A model generated the notes under the pieces. It did no database searches, was not told where the DNA came from, and was given only the letters and a program-made list of their open reading frames with translations. 64,000 nucleotides of DNA from Calliopsis andreniformis (lineage: Eukaryota > Arthropoda > Insecta > Hymenoptera > Andrenidae). The translations under genes were made by a program, and so were the position numbers. This document shows, piece after piece, positions 22,221 to 35,001 of the stretch (position 1 is its first letter; the number at the start of each line of letters is the position of its first letter). The DNA is taken from positions 372,001 through 436,000 of the forward strand of contig NW_027480543.1 of NCBI RefSeq assembly GCF_051401765.1. The letters are read 5' to 3'.

Positions 22221-25200
22221 ACTGAGTGTTGAGGGTTGAATGATGAGAATTGATGTTTGTGGATAGAGATTTGAAGATTGCAGATAGAGTATTGAGTATT
22301 GAAAACTGTGAATTGATGATATTCTATTGAGGATTGAGAATTGACAACTGATTGCTGAGGACTGAGGTCTGAAGATTGAGGATTCAGGATTGAGGATTCA
22401 GGTTTGAGGTTTGAGGACTGAGGACTGAGGATTGAGGATTGAGGATTGAGGATTGAGGATTGAGGATTGAAGACTGAGGATTGAGGATGAGGGCTGAGGG
22501 TTGAGGATTGAGGTTTGAGGTCTGAGGACAGAGGATTGAGGATTCAGAATGGAGGATTGAGGATTGAGGATTGAAGACTGAGGATTGGTTATTGAGGATT
22601 GAACATTGAGGATTGAGGATTGAGGATTGAGGAGTGAAAATTGAGGATTGAGGATAGAGGATTGAGGACTGAGGATTGAGGATTGAGGATTGAATATTGA
22701 TGATTGAAGATTGAGGGTTGAGGATTGAGTGTTGTGGATTGAGGACGATGACTGAGGGTTGAATATTGATGTTTGAGGTCTGAGGATAGAGGATTGAGAA
22801 TTGAGAATTGAGGATTGAGGATTGAGGATTGAGGATTGAGGACTGAGGATTGAGGATGAGGGCTGAGGGTTGAGGGTTGAGGTTTGAGGACTAAGGACAG
22901 AGGATTGAGGATTGAGAATTGAGGATTGAGGATTGAGGATTGAAGATCGAGGATTGGGTATTGAGGATTGAGGAATGAGGATTGAGGATTGAGGATTGAG
23001 GATTGAGGATTGAGGATTGAGGATTGAGGATTGAAGATTGAGTATTCAGGATTGAAGATTGAGGATTGAGGATTGAAGACTGAGGATTGGGTATTGAGGA
23101 TTGAACATTGAGGATTGAGGGCTGAGGTTTGAGGAGTGAAGATTGAGGATTGAGGATTGAGGATTGAGGATTGAGGATTGAGGACTGAAGATAGAATATT
23201 GATGATTAAAGATTGAGGGTTGAGGATTGAGGGTTGTGGGTTGAGGACGAGATCTGAGTGTTGAATATTGATGTCTGAGGTCTGAGGATTGAGGATTGTG
23301 AATTGAGAATTGAGGAATGAGGATTGAAGATTGAGGATTGAGTATTGAGGGTTGACGAATGAGGGTTGAGGATTGCGGATTGAGGATTGAAGATTGAGTA
23401 TTGAAGATTGAAGATTGAGGATTGAGGATTGAGGATTGAGGATTGGGGATCGAGGATTGCGGATTGAAGATTCAGTATTGAGGATTGAAGATTCAGAATT
23501 GAGGATTAGGATTGAACATTGAGTACTGAATGTTGAGGGTTGAGTGATGAGAATTTATGTTTCTGGATAGAGAGTTGAAGATTGCAGATTGAGTATTGAG
23601 TATTGAAAACTGTGAATTGAGGATATTCTATTGAGGATTGAGGATTGACAACTGAATGTTGAGGACTGAGGGCTGAAGATTGGGGATTCAGGATTGAGGA
23701 TTCAGAATTGAGGTTTGAGGACTGGGGATTGAGGATTGAAGATTGAGTGTTGAGGATTGAAGATTGAGGAGTGAGGATTGAGGATTAAGGATGAGGGCTG
23801 AGGGTTGAGGATTGGGGTTTGAGGACTAAGGACGGAGGATTGAGGATTGAGAATTGAGGATTGAGGATTGAGGATTGAAGATTGAGGATTGGGTATTGAG
23901 GATCGAAGAATGAGGATTGAGGATTGAGGATTGACGATTGAGGATTGAATATTGAGTATTGAGGATTGAAGATTGACTATTGAGGATTGCGAATTGAGGA
24001 TTGAGGATTGAGGATTGAGGATTGAAGATTGAGTATTGAGGATTGAGGGTTGAGGATTGTGGATTGAGGATTGAGGATTGAGGCTTGAATATTGAGGATT
24101 GGGGACTTAGTGTTGAGGGTTGAGTGATGAGAATTGATGTTTGTGGATAGGGATTTGAAGATTGCAGGTTGAGTATTGAGCATTGAAAACTGTGAATTCA
24201 TGGTATTCTATTGAGGATTGAGGATTGACCACTGATTGTTGAGGACTGAGGGCTGAAGATTGAGGATTCAGGATTGAGGATCCAGGATTGAGGTTTGAGG
24301 ACTGAGGATTGAGGATTGAGTGTTGAGGATTGAGGATTGAAGATTGAGTATTGAGGATTGAAGGTTGAGGATTGTGGATTGAGGATTGAGGGTTGAGGCT
24401 TGAATATTGAGGATTGGGGACTGAGTTTTGAGGGTTGAGTGATGAGAATTGATGTTTGTGGATAGAGATTTGAAGATTGCAGGTTGAGTATTGAGTATTG
24501 AAAACTGTGAAATCATGATATTCTATTGAGGATTGAGTATGGACCACTGATTTTTGAGGACTGAGGGCTGAAGATTGAGGATTCAGGATTGAGGATTCAG
24601 GATTGAAGTTTGAGGATTGAGGATTGAGGATTGAGTATTGAGGATTGAAGATTGAGGATTGAGGATTGCGAATTGAGGATTGAGGGTTGAGGATTGAGGA
24701 TTGAAGATTGGGTATTGAGGATTGAAGATTGAGGATTGGGTATTGAGGATCGAAGAATGAGGATTGAGGATTGAGGATTGACGATTGAGGATTGAATATT
24801 GAGTATTGAGGATTGAAGATTGACTATTGAGGATTGCGAATTGAGGATTGAGGATTGAGGATTGAGGATTGAGGATGAGGGCTGCGGGTTGAGGGTTGGG
24901 GTTTGAGGACTAAGGACGGAGGATTGAGGATTGAGAATTGAGGATTGAGGATTGAGGATTGAAGATTGAGGATTGGGTATTGAGGATCGAAGAATGAGGA
25001 TTGAGGATTGAGGATTGAGGATTGAGGATTGAATATTGAGTATTGAGGATTGAAGATTGACTATTGAGGATTGCGAATTGAGGATTGAGTATTGAGGATT
25101 GAAGATTGAGGATTGAGGATTGAGGATTGAGGATTGATGATTGAGGATTGAGGATTGAGGATTGAGGATTGAGGATTGAGGATTGAGGATTGAGGGTTGT

Positions 25201-25290
25201 GGATTGAGGACGAGGACTGAGGGTTGCATATTTATGTTTGAGGTCTGAAGATTGAGGATTGAGGATTGAGAATTGAGGATTGAGGATTGA
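22220..25290 (+). repeat. 3.1 kb segmental repeat, copy 2
   Basis: Partner of 16,190-19,260. Module A copies lie at 22220-22423, 23523-23727 (alpha), 24103-24307 (beta) and 24419-24622 (beta). The left junction is sharp: upstream of GGATTGGGGACTGAG the two copies have unrelated variant orders. Confidence 0.85.
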
Positions 25291-25880
25291 GGATTGAAGA
25301 TTGAGGATTGGGAATTGAGGATTGAGGATTGAGGATTGAAGATTGAGGATAGGGTATTGAGGATTGAAGGATGATGGTTGAGGATTGAGGATTGAGGATT
25401 GAGGATTGAATATTGAGTATTGAGGATTGAAGATCGACTATTGAGAATTGAGAATTGAGGATTGAGGGTTGAGGATTGAGGATTGAAGATTGAGTATTGA
25501 GGATTGAAGGTTGAGGATTGTGGATTGAGGATTGAGGATTGAGGCTTGAATATTGAGGATTGGGGACTGAGTTTTGAGGGTTGAGTGATGAGAATTGTTG
25601 TTTGTGGATAGAGATTTGAAGATTGCAGGTTGAGTATTGAGTATTGAAAACTGTGAAATCATGATATTCTATTGAAGATTGAGGATGGACCACTGATTCT
25701 TGAGGACTGAGGTCTGAAGATTGAGGATTCAGGATTGAGGATTCAGGATTGAGGTTTGAGGACTGAGGAGTGAGGATTGAGGATTGCGAATTGAGGATTG
25801 AGTATTGAGGATTGAAGATTGAGGATTGAGGATTGAGGATTGAGGATTGAGAATTGAGGATTGAGGATTGAGGATTGAGG
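24840..25880 (+). repeat. 1.0 kb segment, copy 1 (offset 6,304)
   Basis: Matches 31,145-32,180 at offset 6,304. It includes GGATGAGGGCTGCGGG, the GTTGCATATTTATGTTTG block and beta module A at 25565-25768, with the private changes GAATTGTTGTTTGTGG and CTATTGAAGATTG in both copies. Confidence 0.78.
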
Positions 25881-26310
25881 ATTGAGGATTGAGGATTGAG
25901 GATTGAAGGTTGAGTATTGAGGATTGAAGATTGAGGATTGAGGATTGAGGATTGAGGATTGAGTATTGAAGATTGAGTACTGAGGATTGAAGGTTAAGAT
26001 TGAGGATTGAGCATTGAGGACTGAGGATTGAGGATTGAGGATTGAAGGTTCAGTATTGAGGATTGAAGATTGAGAATTGAGGATTGAGGATTGAACATTG
26101 AGGACTGAGTGTTGAGGGTTGAGTGATGAGAATTGATGTTTGTGAATAGAGAATTGAAGATTGCAGAGTGTGTATTGAGTACTGAAAACTGCGAATTGAG
26201 TATATTGTATTGAGGATTGAGGATTGACAACTGATTGTTGAGGACTGAGGGCTGAAGATTGAGGGTTCCAGATTGAGGATTCAGAATTGAAATTTGAGGA
26301 CTGAGCATTG
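25880..26310 (+). repeat. Heptamer spacer with one module A
   Basis: Near-canonical heptamers followed by module A at 26103-26306, which has several private changes (TTTGTGAATAG, GCAGAGTGTG, GAGTATATTGTATTG). No gene is seen. Confidence 0.65.
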
Positions 26311-29300
26311 AGGATTGAAGATTGAGTATCGAGGATTGAAGATTAAGAATTGAGGATTGAGGATTGAGGATTGAGGATGAGGGCCAAGGGTTGAGGATTG
26401 AGGTTTGAGGTCTGAGGACTGAGGATTGAGGATTGAGAAATGAGGATTGAGGATTGAAGAATGAGGATTGAGGATTGAAGATTGAGGATTGAGGATTGAG
26501 GATTGAAGATTGAGTATTGAGGATTGAAGCTTGACGATCGAGGATTGAGAATTGAGGACTGAGTATTGAGGATTGAGGATTCAAGATTGAGTATTGAGGA
26601 TTGAAGGTTGAGTTTTGTGGATTGAGGATTGAGGATTGAGGATTGAATATTGAGGATTGGGGACTGAGTGTTGAGGATTGAATGATGAGAATTGGTGTTT
26701 GTGGATAGAGGTTTGAATATTGCAGATTGAGTATTGAGTATTGAAAACTGTGAATTGATGATATTCTATTGAGGATTGAGGATTGACAACTGATTGTTGA
26801 GGACTGAGGGCTGAAGCTTGAGGATTCAGGATTGAGGATTCAGGATTGTGGTTTGAGGAGAGAGGACTGAGGATTGAGGATTGAGGATTGAGAATTGAGG
26901 ATTGAGGATTGAGGATTGAAGATTGAGGATTGGTCGTTGAGGATTGATCATTGAGGATTGAGGATTGAGGATTGAGCATTGAGGATTGAAGGTTGAATAT
27001 TGATGAATGAAGATTGATAATTGAGGATTGAGGGTTGTGGATTGAGAACGAGGACTGAGGGTTGAGTGTTGATGCCTGAGGTCTGAGGATTGAGGATCGA
27101 GGATTGCGAACTGAGGATTCAGGATTGAGGATTGAAGATTGAGGATTGGGTATTGAGGATTGAAGAATGAGAATTGAAGAATGAGGATTGGGGAATGAGT
27201 ATTGAGGATTGAGGATTGAATATTGAGTATTGAGTATTGAATATTGAGGATTGAGGATTGAGGATTGAGGATTGAAGATTGAGTATTGAGGATTGAAGAT
27301 TGAGGATTGAGGATTGAGGATTGAGGATTGAGGATTGAGGATTGAGGATTGAAGATTGAGAATTGAGAATTGCGAATTGAGGATTGAGGGTTGAGGGTTG
27401 AGGACTGAAGATTGGGTATTGAGGATTGAAGGTTGAGGATTGTGGATTGAGGATTGAGGTTTGAGACTTGAATATTGAGGATTGGGGACTGAGTGTTGAG
27501 GGTTGAGTGATGAGAATTGATGTTTGTGGATAGAGATTTGAAGATTGCAGGTTGAGTATTGAGTATTGAAAATTGTGAAATCATGATATTCTATTGAGGA
27601 TTGAGGATGGACCACTGATTGTTGAGGACAGAGGGCTGAAGATTGAGGATTCAGGGTTGAGGATTCAGGATTGAGGTTTGAGGACTGAGGATTGAGGATT
27701 GAGGATTGAGGATTGAGGATTGAGGATTGAGGATTGAGGATTGAAGACTGAGGATTGGGTATTGAGGATAGAACATTGAGGATTGAGGTTTGAGGTTTGA
27801 GGGGTGAAGATTGAGGATTGAGGATTGAGGATTGAGGATTGAGGATTGAGGATTGAGGATTGAAGATTGAATATTGATGATTAAAGATTGAGGGTTGAGG
27901 ATTGAGGGTTGTGGATTGAGGACGAGGACTGAGTGTTGAATATTGATGTCTCAGGTCTGAGGATTGAGGATTGAGAATCGAGAATTGAGAATTGGGGAAT
28001 GAGGATTGAAGATTGAGGATTGGGTATTGAGGATTGACGGATGAGGATTGAGGATTGCGGATTGAGGATTGAAGATTGAGTATTGAGGGTTGAAGATTGA
28101 GGATTGAGGATTGAGGATTGGGGATTGAGGATTGCGGATTGAAGTTCAGTATTGAGGATTGAAGATTCAGAATTGAGGATGTGGTTTGAACATTGAGTAC
28201 TGAGTGTTGAGGGTTGAGTGATGAGAATTTATGTTTCTGGATAGAGATTTGAAGATTGCAGATTGAGTATTGAGTATTGAAAACTGTGAATTGAGGATAT
28301 TCTATAGAGGATTGAGGATTGACAGCTGAATGTTGAGGACTGAGGGCTGAAGATTGAGGATTCAGGATTGAGGATTCAGAATTGAGGTTTGAGGACTGAG
28401 GATTGAGGATTGAAGATTGAGGATTGAGGATTGAGGATTGAGGATTGTGGATGAGGGCTGCGGGTTGAGGATTGGGGTTTGAGGACTAAGGACGGAGGAT
28501 TGAGGATTGAGAATTGAGGATTGAGGATTGAGGATTGAAGATTGAGGATTGGGTATTGAGGATCGAAGAATGAGGATTGAGGATTGAGGATTGAGGATTG
28601 AGGATTGAATATTGAGTATTGAGGATTGAAGATTGACTATTGAGGATTGCGAATTGAGGATTGAGTATTGAGGATTGAACATTGAGGATTGAGGATTGAG
28701 GATTGAGTATTGATGATTGAGGATTGAGGATTGAGGATTGACGATTGAGGATTGAGGATTGAGGGTTGTGGATTGAGGACGAGGACTGAGGGTTGCATAT
28801 TTATGTTTGAGGTCTGAGGATTGAGGATTGAGGATTGAGAATTGAGGATTGAGGATTGAGGATTGAAGATTGAGGATTGGGTATTGAGTATTGAGGATTG
28901 AGGATTGAAGATTGAGGATAGGGTATTGAGGATTGAAGGATGATGGTTGAGGATTGAGGATTGAGGATTGAATATTGAGTATTGAGGATTGAAGATCGAC
29001 TATTGAGAATTGAGAATTGAGGATTGAGGGTTGAGGATTGAGGATTGAAGATTGAGTATTGAGGATTGAAGGTTGAGGATTGTGGATTGAGGATTGAGGA
29101 TTGAGGCTTGAATATTGAGGATTGAGGATTAAGTATTGAGGATTGAAGATTGAGGATTGAGGATTGCGAATTGAGGATTGAGGGTTGAGGATTGAGGATT
29201 GAAGATTGGGTATTGAGGATTGAAGATTGAGGATTGGGTATTGAGGATCGAAGAATGAGGATTGAGGATTGAGGATTGACGATTGAGGATTGAATATTGA

Positions 29301-30200
29301 GTATTGAGGATTGAAGACTGAGGATTGGGTATTGAGGATTGAACATTGAGGATTGAGTATTGAGGTTTGAGGAGTGAAGATTGAGGATTGAGGATTGAGG
29401 ATTGAGGATTGAGGATTGAGGATTGAAGATAGAATATTGATGATTAAAGATTGAGGGTTGAGGATTGAGGGTTGTGGATTGAGGACGAGATCTGAGTGTT
29501 GAATATTGATGTCTGAGGTCTGGGGATTGAGGATTGAGAATTGAGAATTGAGGAATGAGGATTGAAGATTGAGGATTGGGTATTGAGGATTGACGAATGA
29601 GGATTGAGAATTGCGGATTGAGGATTGAAGATTGAGTATTGAGGATTGAAGATTGAGGATTGAGGATTGAGGATTGAGGATTGGGGATTGAGGTTTGCGG
29701 ATTGAAGATACAGTATTGAGGATTGAAGATTCAGAATTGAGGATTAGGACTGAACATTGAGTACTGAGTGTTGAGGGATGAGTGATGAGAATTTATGTTT
29801 CTGGATAGAGAGTTGAAGATTGCAGATTGAGTATTGAGTATTGAAAACTGTGAATTGAGGATATTCTATTGAGGATTGAGGATTGACAACTGAATGTTGA
29901 GGACTGAGGGCTGAAGATTGAGGATTCAGGATTGAGGATTCGGAATTGAGGTTTGAGGACTGAGGATTGAGGATTGAAGATTGAGTATTGAGGATTGAAG
30001 ATTGAGGATTGAGGATTGAGGATTGAGGATTGAGGATGAGGGCTGAGGGTTGAGGACTGGGGTTTGAGGACTAAGGTCGGAGGATTGAGGATTGAGAATT
30101 GAGGATTGAGGATTGAGGATTGAAGATTGAGGATTGGGTATTGAGGATCGAAGAATGAGGATTGAGGATTGAGGATTGACGATTGAGGATTGAATGTTGA
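26310..30200 (+). repeat. 3.9 kb segmental repeat, copy 1 (offset 10,168)
   Basis: Matches 36,480-40,370 at offset 10,168. It starts near GAGTATCGAGG (26,325) and loses identity between about 30,100 and 30,250. Module A lies at 26662-26865, 27487-27690 (beta), 28198-28401 (alpha) and 29762-29965 (alpha). A D-type block with GGGCCAAGGG is at about 26,380. The longest open frames of the window (344 codons, minus strand, 26,581-27,615 and 36,749-37,783) are the two copies of one part of it. Confidence 0.85.
27905..28670 (+). repeat. 0.77 kb segment, copy 1 (offset 2,728)
   Basis: Matches about 30,633-31,398. Landmarks are GATGTCTCAGGTCTG, GAATTGGGGAATG (GAATTGAGGAATG in the partner), GAAGTTCAGTATTG and alpha module A at 28198. 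It lies inside the 10,168-offset repeat, so it is a further use of the same material. Confidence 0.7.
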
Positions 30201-31144
30201 GTATTGAGGATTGAAGATTGACTATTGAGGATAGCGAAATGAGGATTGAGGATTGAGGATTGAGGATTGAAGATTGAGTATTGAGGATTGAGGGTTGAGG
30301 ATAGTGGATTGAGGATTGAGGATTGAGGCTTGAATATTGAGGATTGGGGCTTAGTGTTGAGGGTTGAGTGATGAGAATTGATGTTTGTGGATAGGGATTT
30401 GAAGATTGCAGGTTGAGTATTGAGTATTGAAAACTGTGAATTCATGGTATTCTATTGAGGATTGAGGATTGACCACTGATTGTTGAGGACTGAGGGCTGA
30501 AGATTGAGGATTCAGGGTTGAGGATTCAGGATTGAGGTTTGAGGACTGAGGATTGAGGATTGAGGATTGAGGATTGAGGATTGAGGATTGAGGATTGAAG
30601 ACTGAGGATTGGGTATTGAGGATAGAACATTGAGGGTTGTGGATTGAGGACGAGGACTGAGTGTTGAATATTGATGTCTCAGGTCTGAGGATTGAGGATT
30701 GAGAATTGAGAATTGAGAATTGAGGAATGAGGATTGAAGATTGAGGATTGGGTATTGAGGATTGACGGATGAGGATTGAGGATTGCGGATTGAGGATTGA
30801 AGATTGAGTATTGAGGGTTGAAGATTGAGGATTGAGGATTGAGGATTGGGGATTGAGGATTGCGGATTGAAGTTCAGTATTGAGGATTGAAGATTCAGAA
30901 TTGAGGATAAGGATTGAACATTGAGTACTGAGTGTTGAGGGTTGAGTGATGAGAATTTATGTTTCTGGATAGAGATTTGAAGATTGCAGATTGAGTATTG
31001 AGTATTGAAAACTGTGAATTGAGGATATTCTATAGAGGATTGAGGATTGACAGCTGAATGTTGAGGACTGAGGGCTGAAGATTGAGGATTCAGGGTTGAG
31101 GATTCAGAATTGAGGTTTGAGGACTGAGGATTGAGGATTGAAGA

Positions 31145-32180
31145 TTGAGGATTGAGGATTGAGGATTGAGGATTGAGGATGAGGGCTGCGGGTTGAGGAT
31201 TGGGGTTTGAGGACTAAGGACGGAGGATTGAGGATTGAGAATTGAGGATTGAGGATTGAGGATTGAAGATTGAGGATTGGGTATTGAGGATCGAAGAATG
31301 AGGATTGAGGATTGAGGATTGAGGATTGAGGATTGAATATTGAGTATTGAGGATTGAAGATTGACTATTGAGGATTGCGAATTGAGGATTGAGTATTGAG
31401 GATTGAAGATTGAGGATTGAGGATTGAGGATTGAGGATTGATGATTGAGGATTGAGGATTGAGGATTGAGGATTGAGGATTGAGGATTGAGGATTGAGGG
31501 TTGTGGATTGAGGACGAGGACTGAGGGTTGCATATTTATGTTTGAGGTCTGAAGATTGAGGATTGAGGATTGAGAATTGAGGATTGAGGATTGAGGATTG
31601 AAGATTGAGGATTGGGTATTGAGGATTGAGGATTGAGGATTGAAGATTGAGGATAGGGTATTGAGGATTGAAGGATGATGGTTGAGGATTGAGGATTGAG
31701 GATTGAGGATTGAATATTGAGTATTGAGGATTGAAGATCGACTATTGAGAATTGAGAATTGAGGATTGAGGGTTGAGGATTGAGGATTGAAGATTGAGTA
31801 TTGAGGATTGAAGGTTGAGGATTGTGGATTGAGGATTGAGGATTGAGGCTTGAATATTGAGGATTGGGGACTGAGTTTTGAGGGTTGAGTGATGAGAATT
31901 GTTGTTTGTGGATAGAGATTTGAAGATTGCAGGTTGAGTATTGAGTATTGAAAACTGTGAAATCATGATATTCTATTGAAGATTGAGGATGGACCACTGA
32001 TTCTTGAGGACTGAGGTCTGAAGATTGAGGATTCAGGATTGAAGATTCAGGATTGAGGTTTGAGGACTGAGGAGTGAGGATTGAGGATTGCGAATTGAGG
32101 ATTGAGTATTGAGGATTGAAGATTGAGGATTGAGGATTGAGGATTGAGGATTGAGAATTGAGGATTGAGGATTGAGGATT
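31145..32180 (+). repeat. 1.0 kb segment, copy 2
   Basis: Partner of 24,840-25,880 with the same private changes in its beta module A (31869-32072). One further difference is GAAGATTCAGG at 32,040 against GAGGATTCAGG. Confidence 0.78.
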
Positions 32181-32745
32181 GAAGATTGAGGTCTGAGGAT
32201 TGAGGATTGAGGATTGAGAATTGAGGATTGAGGATTGAGGATTGAAGATTGAGGATTGGGTATCGAGGATTGAGGATTGAGGATTGAAGATTGAGGATAG
32301 GGTATTGAGGATTGAAGGATGATGGTTGAGGATTGAGGACTGAGGATTGAGGATTGAATATTGAGTATTGAGGATTGAAGATCGACTATTGAGAATTGAG
32401 AATTGAGGATTGAGGGTTGAGGATTGAGGATTGAAGATTGAGGATTGAGGATTGAGGATTGAGGACTGAGGGTGAGGGCTGAGGGTTGAGGATTGGGGTT
32501 TGAGGACTAAGGACGGATGTTTGAGGATTGAGAATTGAGGATTGAGGATTCAGGATTGAAGATTGAGGATTGGGTATTGAGGATCGAAGAATGAGGATTG
32601 AGGATTGAGGATTGAGGGTTGAGGATTGAATATTGAGTATTGAGGATTGAAGGTTGACTATTGAGGATTGCGAATTGAGGATTGAGGATTGAGGATTGAG
32701 GATTGATGATTGAGTATTGAGGATTGAAGGTTGAGGATTGTGGAT
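32180..32745 (+). repeat. 0.56 kb segment, copy 1 (offset 1,385)
   Basis: Matches about 33,565-34,130. Landmarks are GGTATCGAGG or GGTATTGAGG, GATAGGGTA, GAAGGATGATGG, the D-type spelling GAGGGTGAGGGCTG and GGATTCAGGATTGAAG. Confidence 0.7.
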
Positions 32746-33564
32746 TGAGGTTTGAGGATTGAGGATTGAGGAATGAGGATTGAAGATTGAGGATTGGGTA
32801 TTGAGGATTAACGAATGAGGATTGAGAATTGCGGATTGAGGATTGAAGATTGAGGATTCAGGATTGAGGATTCAGAATTGAGGTTTGAGGACTGGGGATT
32901 GAGGATTGAAGACTGAGTGTTGAGGATTGAAGATTGAGTATTGAGGATTGAAGATTGAGGATTGAGGATTGAGGGCTTAGGGTTGAGGATTGGGGTTTGA
33001 GGACTAAGGACGGAGGATTGAGGATTGAGAATTGAGGATTGAGGATTGAGGATTGAAGATTGCGTATTGGGTATTGAGGATCGAAGAATGAGGATTGAGG
33101 ATTGAGGATTGACGATTGAGGATTGAATATTGAGTATTGAGGATTGAAGATTGACTATTGAGGATTGCGAATTGAGGATTGAGGATTGAGGATTGAGGAT
33201 TGAAGATTGAGTATTGAGGATTGAGGGTTGATGATTGTGGATTGAGGATTGAGCATTGAGGCTTGAATATTGAGGATTGGGGACTTAGTGTTGAGGGTTG
33301 AGTGATGAGAATTGATGTTTGTGGATAGGGATTTGAAGATTGCAGGTTGAGTATTGAGTATTGAAAACTGTGAATTCATGGTATTCTATTGAGGATTGAG
33401 GATTGACCACTGATTGTTGAGGACTGAGGGCTGAAGATTGAGGATTCAGGATTGAGGATCCAGGATTGAGGTTTGAGGACTGAGGATTGAGGATTGAGTG
33501 TTGAGGATTGAGGATTGAAGATTGAGTATTGAGGATTGAAGGTTGAGGATTGTGGATTGAGGAT

Positions 33565-34130
33565 TAAAGATTGAGGTCTGAGGATTGAGGATTGAGGATA
33601 GAGAATTGAGGATTGAGGACTGAGGATTGAAGATTGAGGATTGGGTATTGAGGATTGAGGATTGAGGATTGAAGATTGAGGATAGGGTACTGAGGATTGA
33701 AGGATGATGGTTGAGGATTGAGGATTGAGGATTGAGGATTGAATATTGAGTATTGAGGATTGAAGATCGACTATTGAGAATTGAGAATTGAGGATTGAGG
33801 GTTGAGGATTGAGGATTGAAGATTGAGGATTGAGGATTGAGGATTGAGGACTGAGGGTGAGGGCTGAGGGTTGAGGATTGGGGTTTGAGGACTAAGGACG
33901 GAGGTTTGAGGATTGAGAATTGAGGATTGAGGATTCAGGATTGAAGATTGAGGATTGGGTATTGAGGATCGAAGAATGAGGATTGAGGATTGAGGATTGA
34001 GGGTTGAGGATTGAATATTGAGTATTGAGGATTGAAGGTTGACTATTGAGGATTGTGAATTGAGGATTGAGGATTGAGGATTGAGGATTGATGATTGAGT
34101 ATTGAGGATTGAAGGTTGAGGATTCTGGAT
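33565..34130 (+). repeat. 0.56 kb segment, copy 2
   Basis: Partner of 32,180-32,745. It differs by single bases, for example GGATTCTGG at about 34,122 where copy 1 has GGATTGTGG. Confidence 0.7.
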
Positions 34131-34371
34131 TGAGGATTGAGGATTGAGGATTGAGGATTGAGGATTGAGGATTGAAGATTGAGTATTGAGTATTGAAGGT
34201 TGAGGATTGAGGATTGAGGATTGAGGATTGAGGATTGAAGATTGAGTACTGAGGATTGAAGGTTAAGATTGAGGATTGTGGATTGAGGACTGATGATTGA
34301 GGATTGAGGATTGAAGTTTCAGTATTGAGGATTGAAGATTGAGAATTGAGGATTGAGGATTGAACATTGAG

Positions 34372-34513
34372 GACTGAGTGTTGAGGGTTGAGTGATGAGA
34401 ATTGATGTTTGTGGATAGAGAATTGAAGATTGCAGATTGAGTATTGGGTATTGAAAACTGTGAATTGAGTATATTCTATTGAGGATTGAGGATTGACAAC
34501 TGATGGTTGAGGA
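34372..34513 (+). repeat. Module A, right part missing
   Basis: The copy runs normally through GACAACTGAT and then changes to GGTTGAGGATTGAGG. Its last third is absent. A separate right-hand part of another A begins 354 bases further on, but the two overlap in content, so they are not simply one interrupted copy. Confidence 0.65.
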
Positions 34514-34866
34514 TTGAGGATTGAGGATTGAGGATTGAGGATTGAAGACTGAGGATTGGGTATTGAGGATTGAACATTGAGGATTGAGGGTTGAGGTTTG
34601 AGGAGTGAAGATTGAGGATTGAGGATTGAGTATTGAGGATTGAGGATTGAGGATTGAAGATAGAATATTGATGATTAAAGATTGAGGGTTGAGGGTTGAG
34701 GGTTGTGGGTTGAGGACGAGATCTGGGTGTTGAATATTGATGTCTGAGGTCTGAGGATTGAGGATTGAGAATTGAGAATTGAGGAATGAGGATTGAAGAT
34801 TGAGGATTGGGTATTGAGGGTTGACGAATGAGGGTTGAGGATTGCGGATTGAGAATTGAAGATTGA

Positions 34867-35001
34867 GTATTGTGTATTGAAAACTGTGAATTGAGGATAT
34901 TCTATTGAGGATTGAGAATTGACAACTTAATGTTGAGGACTGAGGGCTGAAGATTGAGGATTCAGGATTGAGGATTCAGAATTGAGGTTTGAGGACTGAG
35001 G
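34867..35001 (+). repeat. Module A, left part missing
   Basis: Starts at TATTGTGTATTGAAAACTG and is normal from there to GAGGTTTGAGGACTGAGG, with one private change (GACAACTTAATG). Confidence 0.65.

Noticed and set aside
26581..27615. Long minus-strand open frame of 344 codons, with a near-copy at 36,749-37,783
   Set aside because: Made wholly of SSILNPQ variants dictated by the 7-base repeat. Overlapping frames on the same strand give the same peptide (for example 26,826-27,584). No ribosome-binding or Kozak context, no non-repeat domain and no conserved start is visible.
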